A stretch of DNA of 64,000 nt from contig NZ_LFRI01000341.1 of assembly GCF_001447195.1 (NCBI RefSeq), positions 434,001 through 498,000 of the forward strand, written 5' to 3'. The notes beneath the pieces are model-generated. The model searched no databases and had not been told where the DNA came from. It was given only the letters and a program-made list of their open reading frames with translations. Source of the stretch: Aquabacterium parvum. GTDB taxonomy: Bacteria; Pseudomonadota; Gammaproteobacteria; Burkholderiales; Burkholderiaceae_C. The translations under genes and the position numbers were made by a program. Every line of letters starts with the position of its first letter. Position 1 is the stretch's first letter. Below are positions 45,667-57,430 of this stretch, one piece after another.

Positions 45667-46836
45667 ATGAGTGAATCGGTCGTCATCGTCGGCTCCGGGC
45701 TGGCGGGCTACAACGTCGCGCGCGAACTGCGCAAGGCCGACGCCGAGGTCCCCATCGTGGTGGTCAGCCGCGACGAGGCCGGTTTCTATTCCAAGCCCAT
45801 GCTTTCGAACGCCCTGGCGGGCAAAAAAACGGCTGCCTCGCTGGTGACCAAGTCGGCTGAAAAAATGGCCGACGAGGTCAAGCTGCGCGTGCTGGCCCGC
45901 ACCAGCGTGACGAAGCTCGACACCGCCGCGCGCACGCTCACGCTCTCCAGCGGCGAGCTCCTGCCCTACCGTGACCTCGTGCTGGCCCTGGGCGCAGACC
46001 CGATCCGCCTGCCCCTGGAAGGCGATGCCGCCAGCACCGTGTTGTCGGTCAACGACCTGGACGACTTCGCCCGCTTCGCCGAGGCGCTCGACACCGCCGG
46101 CCCGGGTGGCCAGCCGGTCAAGCGCGTGGCCATTTTGGGCGCCGGCCTGATCGGCTGCGAATTCGCCAACGACCTGCTGCACCGCGAAGTGCAACCCACC
46201 GTGCTCGACCTGGCCGAGCGCGTGCTGCCGCGCCTGCTGCCACCCCAGGCCTCGGCGCGCCTGCAGGCCAAGCTCGAAGCTGGCGGCGCGAGCTTTCGCT
46301 TCGGCACTGGCGTGACCGCCGTCAACCTCGGCGCCAACGGCCTGGTGCTGACGCTGTCGGATGGCAGCCAGCTTGAAACCGACCTGGTGCTCTCGGCCAT
46401 TGGCCTCAAGCCCCGCACCCATCTGGCCGCCGACGCTGGCCTGGCCGTCAACCGCGGCATCGTCGTTGACCGCCACCTGGCCACCAGCGTGCCCCATGTG
46501 CACGCCGTGGGCGACTGCGCCGAGGTGGCCGGCCACCTGCTGCCTTACGTGCTGCCGCTGATGGGTCAAGCCCGCGCCCTGGCAGCCACCCTGGCGGGCA
46601 AGCCCACCGAGGTGAGCTACCCGGCCATGCCCGTGGTGGTCAAGACGCCTGCCTGGCCGACCGTGGTCTGCCCGCCCGCTGGCGATGCCCAGGGCGAGTG
46701 GGAGGTCACCGAGACCGAAGAAGCCATCGAGGCGCGCTTCATGGCCGGTGAGCAACTGCTGGGCTTTGTCCTGCAAGGCAAGGCGACCGCGCAGCGTCAG
46801 GCGCTGGCGGCCCAGACGCCCGCCCTGCTGGCTTGA
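45667..46836 (+). CDS. FAD-dependent rubredoxin-NAD+ reductase
   Basis: A 389-residue pyridine nucleotide-disulfide type flavoprotein. FAD loop: VIVGSGLAGYNVARELRK. NAD loop: VAILGAGLIGCEFANDL. The second FAD site is VHAVGDCAEV. The pairing with rubredoxin just upstream supports electron transfer NADH to rubredoxin, used for oxidative stress defence or alkane hydroxylases. A start with the RBS GGGAG lies at 45667. Confidence 0.92.
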   Translation: MSESVVIVGSGLAGYNVARELRKADAEVPIVVVSRDEAGFYSKPMLSNALAGKKTAASLVTKSAEKMADEVKLRVLARTSVTKLDTAARTLTLSSGELLPYRDLVLALGADPIRLPLEGDAASTVLSVNDLDDFARFAEALDTAGPGGQPVKRVAILGAGLIGCEFANDLLHREVQPTVLDLAERVLPRLLPPQASARLQAKLEAGGASFRFGTGVTAVNLGANGLVLTLSDGSQLETDLVLSAIGLKPRTHLAADAGLAVNRGIVVDRHLATSVPHVHAVGDCAEVAGHLLPYVLPLMGQARALAATLAGKPTEVSYPAMPVVVKTPAWPTVVCPPAGDAQGEWEVTETEEAIEARFMAGEQLLGFVLQGKATAQRQALAAQTPALLA

Positions 46837-46868
46837 TCCAGCGCACCAGGCCCGAACACCTGGTGACT

Positions 46869-47237
46869 TCAGCGTCCGCGGACCTTGACGCGGATTGCGT
46901 TAACCTTGAGCCCCTTCGCTGACAGCGCCTCATTCAGGTGCGGCAGCGACTGGCGCAACTTGGCCGACGCGGCCGGGTTCGCGACCAGCAGGGTCCATCC
47001 CTCTTCGTCGAACGGCCCGGCCTGCAACTGAGCCGCCAGCGAAGGCGGCAGCACCTCCTTGACGGCTTCGAGACAAGCCTGCGAATGCCGCAGGCGCTGC
47101 ATCAGGCTGGACAGGGGCGATGCGCGATCGAGCGCCCGGGTGACGGGCGGCACGTCCGGCACCATCGGCCGGCAGTGCAGCGACGGGGTGACGGTGCGGA
47201 TTCGGCCGCCTGATGGGGGCTGGGAGCGCTTGCTCAT
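46869..47237 (-). CDS. DciA-family protein (DUF721)
   Basis: A 122-residue DUF721 protein. The C-terminal part (EEGWTLLVANPAASAKLRQSLPHLNEALSAKGLKVNAIRVKVRGR) has the family fold. DUF721 proteins include DciA, which helps load the replicative helicase in bacteria without DnaC. It diverges from the M23 peptidase, the common betaproteobacterial arrangement near secA. The start at 47237 excludes 7 extra N-terminal residues. Confidence 0.82.
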   Translation of the reverse strand: MSKRSQPPSGGRIRTVTPSLHCRPMVPDVPPVTRALDRASPLSSLMQRLRHSQACLEAVKEVLPPSLAAQLQAGPFDEEGWTLLVANPAASAKLRQSLPHLNEALSAKGLKVNAIRVKVRGR

Positions 47238-47260
47238 GGGTTCAGCAAAGGAAGTCACGC

Positions 47261-48277
47261 ATGCAGATCCTGATCACGACCAGTGCGCTGTCAAGGCCGA
47301 AGGTCTTTCAGTTCACGCCCTGGAGCCTGGTGCTGACCGGGCTGGCGCTGATCATCCCCTTGATGATCCTGAGCCTGATTGTGTACCACGCCGTGGTGCT
47401 CAAGGCCGCCCACGAGCGCTGGCCGATCATCTCCGAGGCAGTGCGTTTCGTCGAGCGGCAGGAGTTGGCCCAGCGCGACCGTTTCATGCGCGAGAACCTC
47501 GACGCCATGGCCGAAAAAGTGGGCGAGATGCAAGCCCGCCTGCTCCGCCTGGAAGCTGTCAGCGAACGCGTGGCGGGCATGGCCGGCATGAAGGCCGAAG
47601 AATTCAAGGCCATCGAGGCACCGACGCCAGCCGCCTCGGGGGCGTCAGGAGTCCTGGGCTCGGCAAGTGGTGCCGCTGCGGCATCCGGTGGCCCCCTGGT
47701 GTCGCTGAAAGACACCGGCCCCGCCACCACGTCCGCCGACATCCTCGCGGCGCTGAACGGCCAGGTCGAACACCTCCACGCGCTGGGTGAGCGCCACGCC
47801 GACGTGCTCACGCTGATCGAGTCCCACCTGTTCGAGAAGCGCCTGGATGCGCTGCTGATGCCCAGCACGCAGCCCGTGGACGGCCCCATCGGCTCAGGCT
47901 TCGGCTTCCGCAGCGACCCCTTCACCGGTCGGCCGGCCCTGCACACCGGGCTCGACTTCCCCGCAGACCCCGGCACCCCCATCGTGGCGGCCGCGGGCGG
48001 CGTGGTGCTGTCGGCGGGGCCTCACCCTCAATACGGCCTGCTGGTCGAGCTCGACCACGGCAACGGGCTGGTCACGCGCTACGCCCACACCCTGCGCATG
48101 CTGGTCAAGCAAGGAGACCTGGTCAAGCGGGGCCAGCGCATCGCCGAGGTAGGCAACACCGGGCGCTCCACCGGGCCGCACCTGCACTTCGAGGTGCTGG
48201 TTGACGGGGTTCAGCAGAACCCGACGCGCTTCCTTCAAGCGGCCGGGGGCAACAACGCCGCCAAGGTCAGCCGCTGA
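47261..48277 (+). CDS. M23-family metallopeptidase, membrane anchored
   Basis: A 338-residue protein with one N-terminal membrane helix (PWSLVLTGLALIIPLMILSLIVYHAVV), a coiled-coil region (residues ~60-120) and a C-terminal LytM domain: GLDFPADPGTPIVAAAGG, TRYAHTLRM, and GRSTGPHLHFEV with the HxH zinc ligands; the first ligand His is in ALHTGLD. It should act on peptidoglycan in the periplasm as a hydrolase or activator. The RBS AAAGGAAG precedes the start. Confidence 0.9.
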   Translation: MQILITTSALSRPKVFQFTPWSLVLTGLALIIPLMILSLIVYHAVVLKAAHERWPIISEAVRFVERQELAQRDRFMRENLDAMAEKVGEMQARLLRLEAVSERVAGMAGMKAEEFKAIEAPTPAASGASGVLGSASGAAAASGGPLVSLKDTGPATTSADILAALNGQVEHLHALGERHADVLTLIESHLFEKRLDALLMPSTQPVDGPIGSGFGFRSDPFTGRPALHTGLDFPADPGTPIVAAAGGVVLSAGPHPQYGLLVELDHGNGLVTRYAHTLRMLVKQGDLVKRGQRIAEVGNTGRSTGPHLHFEVLVDGVQQNPTRFLQAAGGNNAAKVSR

Positions 48278-48310
48278 CGCTTGGCAAGCATCCGTTAAGC
48301 TTGCGTCCTC

Positions 48311-48631
48311 ATGCGTCTCCCAACGAGCCCGAAACACCTGCGCCACGGCCTGCTGCACCTCGCACTGGCCCTGCTGTTGCTGCTGACGCAGCAGCTGGTG
48401 CTGCGCCACGCGCTCGAGCACGAGGCCGACCCCGACCACCACGCGGCCCACAGCCAATGCCTGAGCTGCCTGGCGGGTCACGCCCTTGACCACGCCAGCT
48501 CGGGCACGCCTTTGGTGAGCCTGCCGGATTGCGATGCCGTCGCATCCCAGATGGCAGGTGCAGGCCTGGTGGCGGCTGCTGTGACGGTGGTGGCGCACCG
48601 GGCCCGTGCCCCCCCTGCTTTCCTGGCCTGA
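48311..48631 (+). CDS. Small His/Cys-rich exported protein (DUF2946-like)
   Basis: A 106-residue protein with an N-terminal hydrophobic helix (LLHLALALLLLLTQQ) and then HALEHEADPDHHAAHSQCLSCLAGHALDH, a dense His/Cys cluster of the DUF2946 type. It likely binds metal in the periplasm or at the inner membrane. It opens a block with a beta-barrel and ZnuA/ZnuB-like proteins, so zinc or copper handling is likely. Exact function unknown. Confidence 0.65.
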   Translation: MRLPTSPKHLRHGLLHLALALLLLLTQQLVLRHALEHEADPDHHAAHSQCLSCLAGHALDHASSGTPLVSLPDCDAVASQMAGAGLVAAAVTVVAHRARAPPAFLA

Positions 48632-48783
48632 GGCGCTCGCCTCCCCCGTCGCCATGCCGTCGGCCCTCGACGCGCCCGCCCCTTGAAAGGCAGGAGCTCC
48701 TGGCCGCGCCACCTCCTTCGATCGAAGCCTGCTTCGAACACATCGGGCCATCACATCTGAAACCGGCCCGGGAAAGCATCACC

Positions 48784-50316
48784 ATGTCCCGCACTCCTCA
48801 ACGCGGCGCTCTGCGCGCGCGCATTGCCTCGCCCCTGTCTGCACCCCACACCCCGCGCGCCCTGGCCCTGGCTGCGGTCCTGAGCACCGCACTGGGCAAC
48901 GCCCCGGTCTGGGCCCAGAGCACAGCCCCATCTTCTGCAGACTCGCTCCAGGAGCTTCGCCAGCAGCTCGACGAGATGCGCCGCCAGTACGACGCCCGCA
49001 TCCAGGCGCTCGAGGCCAGGCTGCAGGCGGCCCAGCGCTCACAGCAACCAGCTGTCGCAGCGACCGCGCCGTCAGCGGTGGCCAACGCCACGCCAAACGC
49101 CACCACGGCGCCTGCGGCGTCAGATCGCTCAGCCCCGCAGGACCCGGCCCGTCCCATGGCCCGCCAGGGCGCAGCGGGCTTCAACCCCTCCGTGTCGGCC
49201 GTGCTCAGCGGCGGCTACAACGGCCTGTCGAAGGACCCCGAAACCTGGGCCATCCCCGGCTTCCTGCCCACGGGCGGCGAGGTGGGCCCAGGCTCGCGCG
49301 GCCTGACCCTCAGCGAGTCCGAGATCACGCTGGCGACCAACGTCGATCACTTGTTCTATGGCTCCCTGACGCTGGCCGTCACGCCAGAGAACGAAACCGA
49401 GGTCGAAGAAGCCTATGTGCAGACCACCGCACTGCCCGCAGGGCTGCGCCTGAAGGCCGGCCGCTTCTTCGCGGGCCTGGGCTACCTCAACGAACAGCAC
49501 GCCCACGCCTGGGACTTCGTCGATGCGCCGCTGGCCCACCAGGCCTTGCTGGGCGGTCAGTTCAAGCAAGAAGGCCTGCAGGCGCGCTGGGTGCTGCCCC
49601 TGGAGCGCTACGTCGAGCTCGGCGTGGAGCTGGGCAATGGCAACAACTTCCCGGGCAGCGAGCGCAACCGCAATGGCGCGGGCGCCCTGCTGCTGTCGGC
49701 CCACACGGGTGGCGACATCGGGCTGAGCCAGAGCTGGCGCGCCGGCGTGTCGTGGATGCGCACCCATGCCGATGGCCGCGAGTGGGAGTCCGAAGACCCC
49801 AACGGTGGCAGCGCCCCGCTGGTCAACAGCTTCACCGGACGCAGCCGCATCTGGGCGGTTGACGGTGTCTGGAAATGGGCGCCCAACGGCAACGCCAAGG
49901 TCACCAACTTGCAACTGCAAGGCGAGTACTTCCGCCGCCAGGAGCGTGGTGACGTGACCTACGACACCGCCGACCTCACTGGCGCGGGCAACACCACCGA
50001 CGCCTACCGCTCGGCGCAATCGGGCTGGTACCTGCAGGGCGTGTGGCAGTTCATGCCGCAATGGCGCACCGGGCTGCGCTTTGACCAGCTCGATGGCGGC
50101 TCGGTCAACTTCGGTGGCAACGCCGCCCTGGCCAGCGCAGACGAGGGCACCCGCAAGCCGCGCCGCACCAGCCTGATGTTCGACTGGTCGCCCAGCGAGT
50201 TCAGCCGCTGGCGCCTGCAACTCAGCGAAGACCGCGTGCGCGCCGACGGCGTGGACCACCAGGTCTTCCTGCGCTACCAGGTCAACCTGGGCGCCCACGG
50301 CGCGCACAGCTTCTGA
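48784..50316 (+). CDS. Outer-membrane beta-barrel protein with coiled-coil N-terminus
   Basis: A 510-residue exported protein. The signal region ends ALGNAPVWAQ. Then a coiled coil (LQELRQQLDEMRRQYDARIQALEARLQAAQ), an Ala/Pro-rich linker, and about 340 residues of alternating beta strands (ITLATNVDHLFYGSLTLAVT, RLKAGRFFAGLGYLNEQHAHAWDF) ending HQVFLRYQVNLGAHGAHSF with a C-terminal Phe. It lacks a TonB box and plug. It resembles porin-like proteins found with zinc ABC transporters, so a route for zinc across the outer membrane is proposed. Confidence 0.72.
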   Translation: MSRTPQRGALRARIASPLSAPHTPRALALAAVLSTALGNAPVWAQSTAPSSADSLQELRQQLDEMRRQYDARIQALEARLQAAQRSQQPAVAATAPSAVANATPNATTAPAASDRSAPQDPARPMARQGAAGFNPSVSAVLSGGYNGLSKDPETWAIPGFLPTGGEVGPGSRGLTLSESEITLATNVDHLFYGSLTLAVTPENETEVEEAYVQTTALPAGLRLKAGRFFAGLGYLNEQHAHAWDFVDAPLAHQALLGGQFKQEGLQARWVLPLERYVELGVELGNGNNFPGSERNRNGAGALLLSAHTGGDIGLSQSWRAGVSWMRTHADGREWESEDPNGGSAPLVNSFTGRSRIWAVDGVWKWAPNGNAKVTNLQLQGEYFRRQERGDVTYDTADLTGAGNTTDAYRSAQSGWYLQGVWQFMPQWRTGLRFDQLDGGSVNFGGNAALASADEGTRKPRRTSLMFDWSPSEFSRWRLQLSEDRVRADGVDHQVFLRYQVNLGAHGAHSF

Positions 50317-50329
50317 AGAAGGCGCTGAC

Positions 50330-51307
50330 ATGAGCCTCATCCACAACACCCTGCGCGCCAAGCGACGCCCGCGCATCGTTGGCATCGCCGCAGCCACCTG
50401 GCGCGGCCTGGCCTCGGCCGCGTTGCTGGCCGGGTCACTGGCCACCTCCCCCGCTCACGCTTCCAGCCCGATCAAGGTCGTGGCCTGTGAGCCCGAGTGG
50501 GCCGCGCTGACCAAGGAACTCGCCGGCAACCAGGCCAGCGTCTACGCCGCCACCCACGCCCTGCAGGACCCTCACGCCATCCAGGCCCGCCCCAGCCTGA
50601 TCGCCGCCGTGCGCAACGCCGACCTGCTGGTGTGCACCGGTGCCGAGCTGGAGGTGGGCTGGCTGCCCGTGCTGCTGCGCCAGGCCGGCAACGCCGCTGT
50701 GCAGCCGGGCAAACCTGGCAACTTCGAGGCCGCCGATCAGGTGACGATGCTGGAGGTGCCGGGTCGCCTGGACCGTGCCGATGGCGACGTGCACGCCGAG
50801 GGCAACCCGCACATCCAGACCGATCCGCGCAACATTGGCAAGGTGGCACAGGCATTGGCCCAACGGCTCGCCGAGGTCGACCCGGCCAACGCCGCGCTCT
50901 ACCGCCAGCGACTGGCCGACTTCCAGGCCCGCTGGACGCCGGCCGTGCAGCGTTGGACGCTGGCTGCAGCACCCTTGAAGGGCACGCCCATCGTCGTGCA
51001 GCACCGCGGCTTTCCTTACCTGGAAGCCTGGCTGGGCCTCAGGCAGGTGGCAACACTGGAGCCCAAACCAGGGGTCGAGCCGACCAGCCCGCACCTGTCG
51101 GCCGTGCTGCAGCAACTGCAGGGGCAACCCGCCAAGCTGATCCTGCGTGCGGCCTACCAAGACGGTCGGGCCTCGCAATGGCTGGCTGACCGCAGCAAAC
51201 TGCCCGTGGTGGTGGTGCCCTACACGGTGGGCGGCAGCGATCGGGCGCAGGACCTGTTCAGCCTGTTTGACGAGACCATCGACCTGTTGCTGAAAGCCCG
51301 CCGATGA
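50330..51307 (+). CDS. Zinc/manganese ABC transporter substrate-binding protein (ZnuA-like)
   Basis: A 325-residue periplasmic protein with signal peptide (LASAALLAGSLATSPAHA). Cluster A-1 metal ligands are seen in DPHAIQARPS, EGNPHIQTDP and VVQHRGFPYL (His residues). The His-rich loop often present in ZnuA is missing. It overlaps the permease gene by ATGA and lies 13 bases after the beta-barrel. The metal is probably Zn2+, by neighbours and family; manganese is possible. Confidence 0.85.
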   Translation: MSLIHNTLRAKRRPRIVGIAAATWRGLASAALLAGSLATSPAHASSPIKVVACEPEWAALTKELAGNQASVYAATHALQDPHAIQARPSLIAAVRNADLLVCTGAELEVGWLPVLLRQAGNAAVQPGKPGNFEAADQVTMLEVPGRLDRADGDVHAEGNPHIQTDPRNIGKVAQALAQRLAEVDPANAALYRQRLADFQARWTPAVQRWTLAAAPLKGTPIVVQHRGFPYLEAWLGLRQVATLEPKPGVEPTSPHLSAVLQQLQGQPAKLILRAAYQDGRASQWLADRSKLPVVVVPYTVGGSDRAQDLFSLFDETIDLLLKARR

Positions 51308-52098
51308 TCGAAGGCCTGCACCCCATCGACTGGGGCATCGTCGGCCCGGCCCTGCTGGCGGCGTTGCTCGTGCTGGCCACGCACGTTCCGCTGGGGCGGC
51401 AGGTGCTCCGCAAAGGCATCGTCTTCATCGACCTGGCGATCGCCCAGATCGCCGGGCTGGGGCTGATCGCGGCGCACACCCTGGGCTGGGAGCCCCAGGG
51501 CTGGGCGGTGCAGGCCACGGCCATGGGCGCCGCCGCCGGGGGGGCCCTGCTGATGACCTGGATGGAGCGCCGCTGGCCCGACATCCAGGAGGCCCTGATC
51601 GGCGTGTTGTTCGTGCTGGCCTCGTCCAGCGGCATCTTGCTGCTGGCCAACAACCCGCACGGCGGCGAGCACCTGCAGGACCTCCTGGTCGGGCAGGTGC
51701 TGTGGGTGACGTCAGGCCAGCTGCAGCTGATGGCAGGGCTGACCGCCGTGCTGCTGGCGCTGTGGTTCGGCCTGGGCGAGCGACTGGGCCGCACCGGCTT
51801 TTACCTGCTGTTCGCCGTGGCAGTGACGGCCTCGGTCCAGCTGGTGGGGGTCTACCTCGTCTTCAGTTGCCTGATCATGCCGGCGCTGGCCGTGCGACAC
51901 CTGCCGCCACGCGCCGCGATGCTGGCCGGCTGGCTGACGGGCGGGCTGGGCTGCCTGCTCGGGCTGTGCCTGTCGGCCATGTTCGACCTGCCCTCGGGCG
52001 CCGTGATGGTGGCGTGCGTGGCCCTGAGCTCGCTGGTGACGGCCTGGCTGTCCCCTGCGGAACACGCCGCTTCAGCCCCCCATTCGCGGGCCGGGTGA
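51304..52098 (+). CDS. Metal ABC transporter permease (ZnuB-like, ABC-3 family)
   Basis: A 264-residue polytopic protein of the ABC-3 family with about seven or eight helices: LLAALLVLATHVPLGRQVLRKGIVFIDLAIAQIAGLG at the start and LVGVYLVFSCLIMPALAVRH later. It would move Zn2+ supplied by the upstream binding protein. No ATP-binding partner (ZnuC) is encoded in the block; the next gene is secA. Confidence 0.85.
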   Translation: MIEGLHPIDWGIVGPALLAALLVLATHVPLGRQVLRKGIVFIDLAIAQIAGLGLIAAHTLGWEPQGWAVQATAMGAAAGGALLMTWMERRWPDIQEALIGVLFVLASSSGILLLANNPHGGEHLQDLLVGQVLWVTSGQLQLMAGLTAVLLALWFGLGERLGRTGFYLLFAVAVTASVQLVGVYLVFSCLIMPALAVRHLPPRAAMLAGWLTGGLGCLLGLCLSAMFDLPSGAVMVACVALSSLVTAWLSPAEHAASAPHSRAG

Positions 52099-52221
52099 CC
52101 CTGCCATGGCCGGGTCACACCCCGGTGCTACACTTTTTCGCTTCGATCGGCGTGGCCGATCACCCCGCTCGCCGAAGCCGGCCGTCACCCGACAGGCCGG
52201 CCTGATTGAACTGACCGCTCC

Positions 52222-54966
<2,745 letters not shown>

Positions 54967-55010
54967 TCGCCTCGGTTTCTGCGCCCAAGCTGGCGCTTTC
55001 GCGATGCAAC

Positions 55011-55034
55011 AAGGGCTCCCTGCGGGGAGCCCTT
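55011..55034 (+). terminator. Terminator-like hairpin after secA
   Basis: AAGGGCTCC pairs with GGAGCCCTT (9 bp) across CTGCGG. The T-run is weak (CTCATT), so it may act only partly or as an mRNA end-stabilising structure. Confidence 0.6.
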
Positions 55035-55208
55035 CTCATTGGCGCCTTGCCATTCACTCCCGTCAGATGCCGTTTCGCGCCGCCCAGCCCGCCATCCATC
55101 TTTCCCTAATGTTTCGCGCTTGACCTTGTCCCTAGAGTCGCGCCTGGAAACCCACACAAAAAGCGACGAGGTCCGCCAGAGGCCTGCGCTGGTACCAGGA
55201 GACAAACC

Positions 55209-57404
55209 ATGTCAGCAGAAACCACCCTGCACGCCCCACCCAGGTTCAGCCTCTTCGGCCGCAAGCCGAGCGAATGGCTGGTCGGCTTGCCCACCATCAC
55301 CTTGCTGCTGCTCGTGCTGGTCATCGGCACTGGCGAGATGCTGCACGGGCAGCTGCTGCGCATGGGCGAGTCCATGTTCGGCGACAAGGACAACGGGGTG
55401 CAGTACTTCATGCTGCGCGCCGACCCTGAAAAACCCGCCTGCGACCCGAGCCTGAACGTCGATGCCGAGGTCGCCCGCCAGATCGCCGCAGACCAGCGCA
55501 GCACCGGCGACGCGCTCGACGACCTGTTCGAAGCCTCGGCCATCGACCCGGTGGCTCGCCGCCATGCCGTGCTCGTGTCCCTGCAGCAATGCCAAGCCCG
55601 CCACGAGCTGTACCAGAAGGCCATCACGCACCTGACGCCCACCGTCATCGCCTACCGGACCCTGGAGACCAGCTTCTTCGGCCTGTTCCAGTTCGGCACC
55701 GAAAACCGCCCGCTGATCCTGCTGCTGCTCATGGGCGTGACCATCGTGGCCACCACGCTGGGCTACCACCACATCAGCCTGATCGCGCCCCGTTTCCCCC
55801 GGGACTTCAAGATCCAGGCCTGGACCATGCTGGCGGCCTCGTCGGTCTCGATGTGGTCGGCCATCCGCTACTACCAGATCTCCGTGGCCTCGGGCGTGGA
55901 GGTCGAAGACCCGCACATCCACTTCGCCTGGATGGCGCTGTTCGGCTCGCTGATGCTCGTGAGCGCCTGGCAGACCGTGCGCCCGCATCGCCCGAACGAC
56001 GCCCACCACATTGGCGAAGGCAGCTGGCTGAACGCGCTCAAGTGCGTGCCGCTCGCCGGCCTGATGACGCTGAGCTCGGCCAACTACTTCTTCGGCGCCA
56101 ACCACCCCTCGGGCCTGGCCATCTACACCAACGCCCTGATGGAGTTCCCGAACCTGCCGCTGCAGCTCGCGCTCTTCATCTGGTGCGGCATGCTGTTCAA
56201 GCAAAGCCGCATGGTCGATGTCTTCATGAACCTGCTGCGCCCCTGGAAGCTCTCGCCCGAAGCGCTGACCTTTTTCGTGCTGCTGGCCGCCGCCATCCCG
56301 ACGGCCTACACCGGCGGCTCGGGTGCTTTCGTGATGGCCGCTGGCGCCATCATCTATCACGAGATCCGGGCCGTGGGCGGCAGCAGCCAGTACGCCCTGG
56401 GCGCCACCGCCATGTCGGGCTCGCTGGGGGTGGTGCTCAGCCCCAGCCTGCTGGTCATCGCCATCGTGGCCGTCAACAAGGAAGTCACCAGCGACGAGCT
56501 CTTCCACTGGGGCCTGTACGTCTTCTTCCTGACGTCCGCGCTGTTCTTCATCGCCTCGCAACTGCGCCGTGAAAAGCACACCATCGACATCGCCCCGGTG
56601 AGCGAGGCCCTGCCCGCCACCTTGCGCCAGATCCCGACGCTGCTGCCCTATGTGGCCGTCGTGGCCGTGGTCAGCGCCTTCTACGCCACGGTGCTGAACT
56701 CGCCGCTCAACGAGATCACCGCGCCGATCATCATGCCGGTGATGATGATCCTCATCGTCGTGTTCGACAAACTGCTGCAGGCCCGTGGCTTCGGCCCGCA
56801 ATCGACCCAGCTGGCTTTCGCCATGCACCGCGAAAAGGGCATCGAGTCGTCGATCCGTGTCTCCACCATGGAGACGGTCGAGCACCTGGGTGGCTACCTC
56901 TTCCTGATCCTGCTGTCGCAAGCAGCAGGTGGTGTGATCGAGCGCTCGGGCATCATCCACTACGCACCCGACGTGTTCGACAGCGCCTGGACGGCCATGG
57001 CCTTCATGGCCACCGCCCTGGTCGTGCTGGGCATGTTCATGGAGCCCCTGGGCGCCATCTTCCTGGTCTCGGGCACGCTGGCTCCGCTGGCCTACAAAAG
57101 CGGCATCGACCCCGTTCACTTCTGGATGATGGTGCTGGTGGCCTTCGAGCTGGGCTACCTGATGCCGCCGGTGGCGCTCAACCAACTGCTGGCTCGACAA
57201 GCCGTGGGTGATGCACTCATCGAAGCTTCCGACGAAGAAGCCGCCCACCAGCGCTCCTTCTACCGCCGCTACGAACGCTGGATCCTGCCTTGCGCCGTCA
57301 TGACGGTGGGCCTGATCCTCGTGTCCTTCGGGCCACTCGCCATCAGAGAGTTCCCCGAGCTGCAGGGCTGGCTCAAAGGCTGGATCATGCCGACGCTGCA
57401 TTGA
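55209..57404 (+). CDS. TRAP-type large permease-like membrane protein
   Basis: A 731-residue polytopic protein with some 14-16 hydrophobic segments. After helix 1 (GLPTITLLLLVLVIGTGEML) comes a ~130-residue soluble part, then helices resembling a DctQ-like section (residues ~160-260). The large DctM-like section has VLLAAAIPTAYTGGSGAFVMAAGAIIYHEIRAVGG, SGSLGVVLSPSLLVIAIV and ELGYLMPPVALNQLLAR. It looks like a fused TRAP permease. No periplasmic binding protein gene is adjacent. The substrate is probably a small carboxylate. The GTCAGC start region has RBS AGGAG. Confidence 0.78.
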   Translation: MSAETTLHAPPRFSLFGRKPSEWLVGLPTITLLLLVLVIGTGEMLHGQLLRMGESMFGDKDNGVQYFMLRADPEKPACDPSLNVDAEVARQIAADQRSTGDALDDLFEASAIDPVARRHAVLVSLQQCQARHELYQKAITHLTPTVIAYRTLETSFFGLFQFGTENRPLILLLLMGVTIVATTLGYHHISLIAPRFPRDFKIQAWTMLAASSVSMWSAIRYYQISVASGVEVEDPHIHFAWMALFGSLMLVSAWQTVRPHRPNDAHHIGEGSWLNALKCVPLAGLMTLSSANYFFGANHPSGLAIYTNALMEFPNLPLQLALFIWCGMLFKQSRMVDVFMNLLRPWKLSPEALTFFVLLAAAIPTAYTGGSGAFVMAAGAIIYHEIRAVGGSSQYALGATAMSGSLGVVLSPSLLVIAIVAVNKEVTSDELFHWGLYVFFLTSALFFIASQLRREKHTIDIAPVSEALPATLRQIPTLLPYVAVVAVVSAFYATVLNSPLNEITAPIIMPVMMILIVVFDKLLQARGFGPQSTQLAFAMHREKGIESSIRVSTMETVEHLGGYLFLILLSQAAGGVIERSGIIHYAPDVFDSAWTAMAFMATALVVLGMFMEPLGAIFLVSGTLAPLAYKSGIDPVHFWMMVLVAFELGYLMPPVALNQLLARQAVGDALIEASDEEAAHQRSFYRRYERWILPCAVMTVGLILVSFGPLAIREFPELQGWLKGWIMPTLH

Positions 57405-57430
57405 GCGCACGCGGCTGACACAATCGGGGG

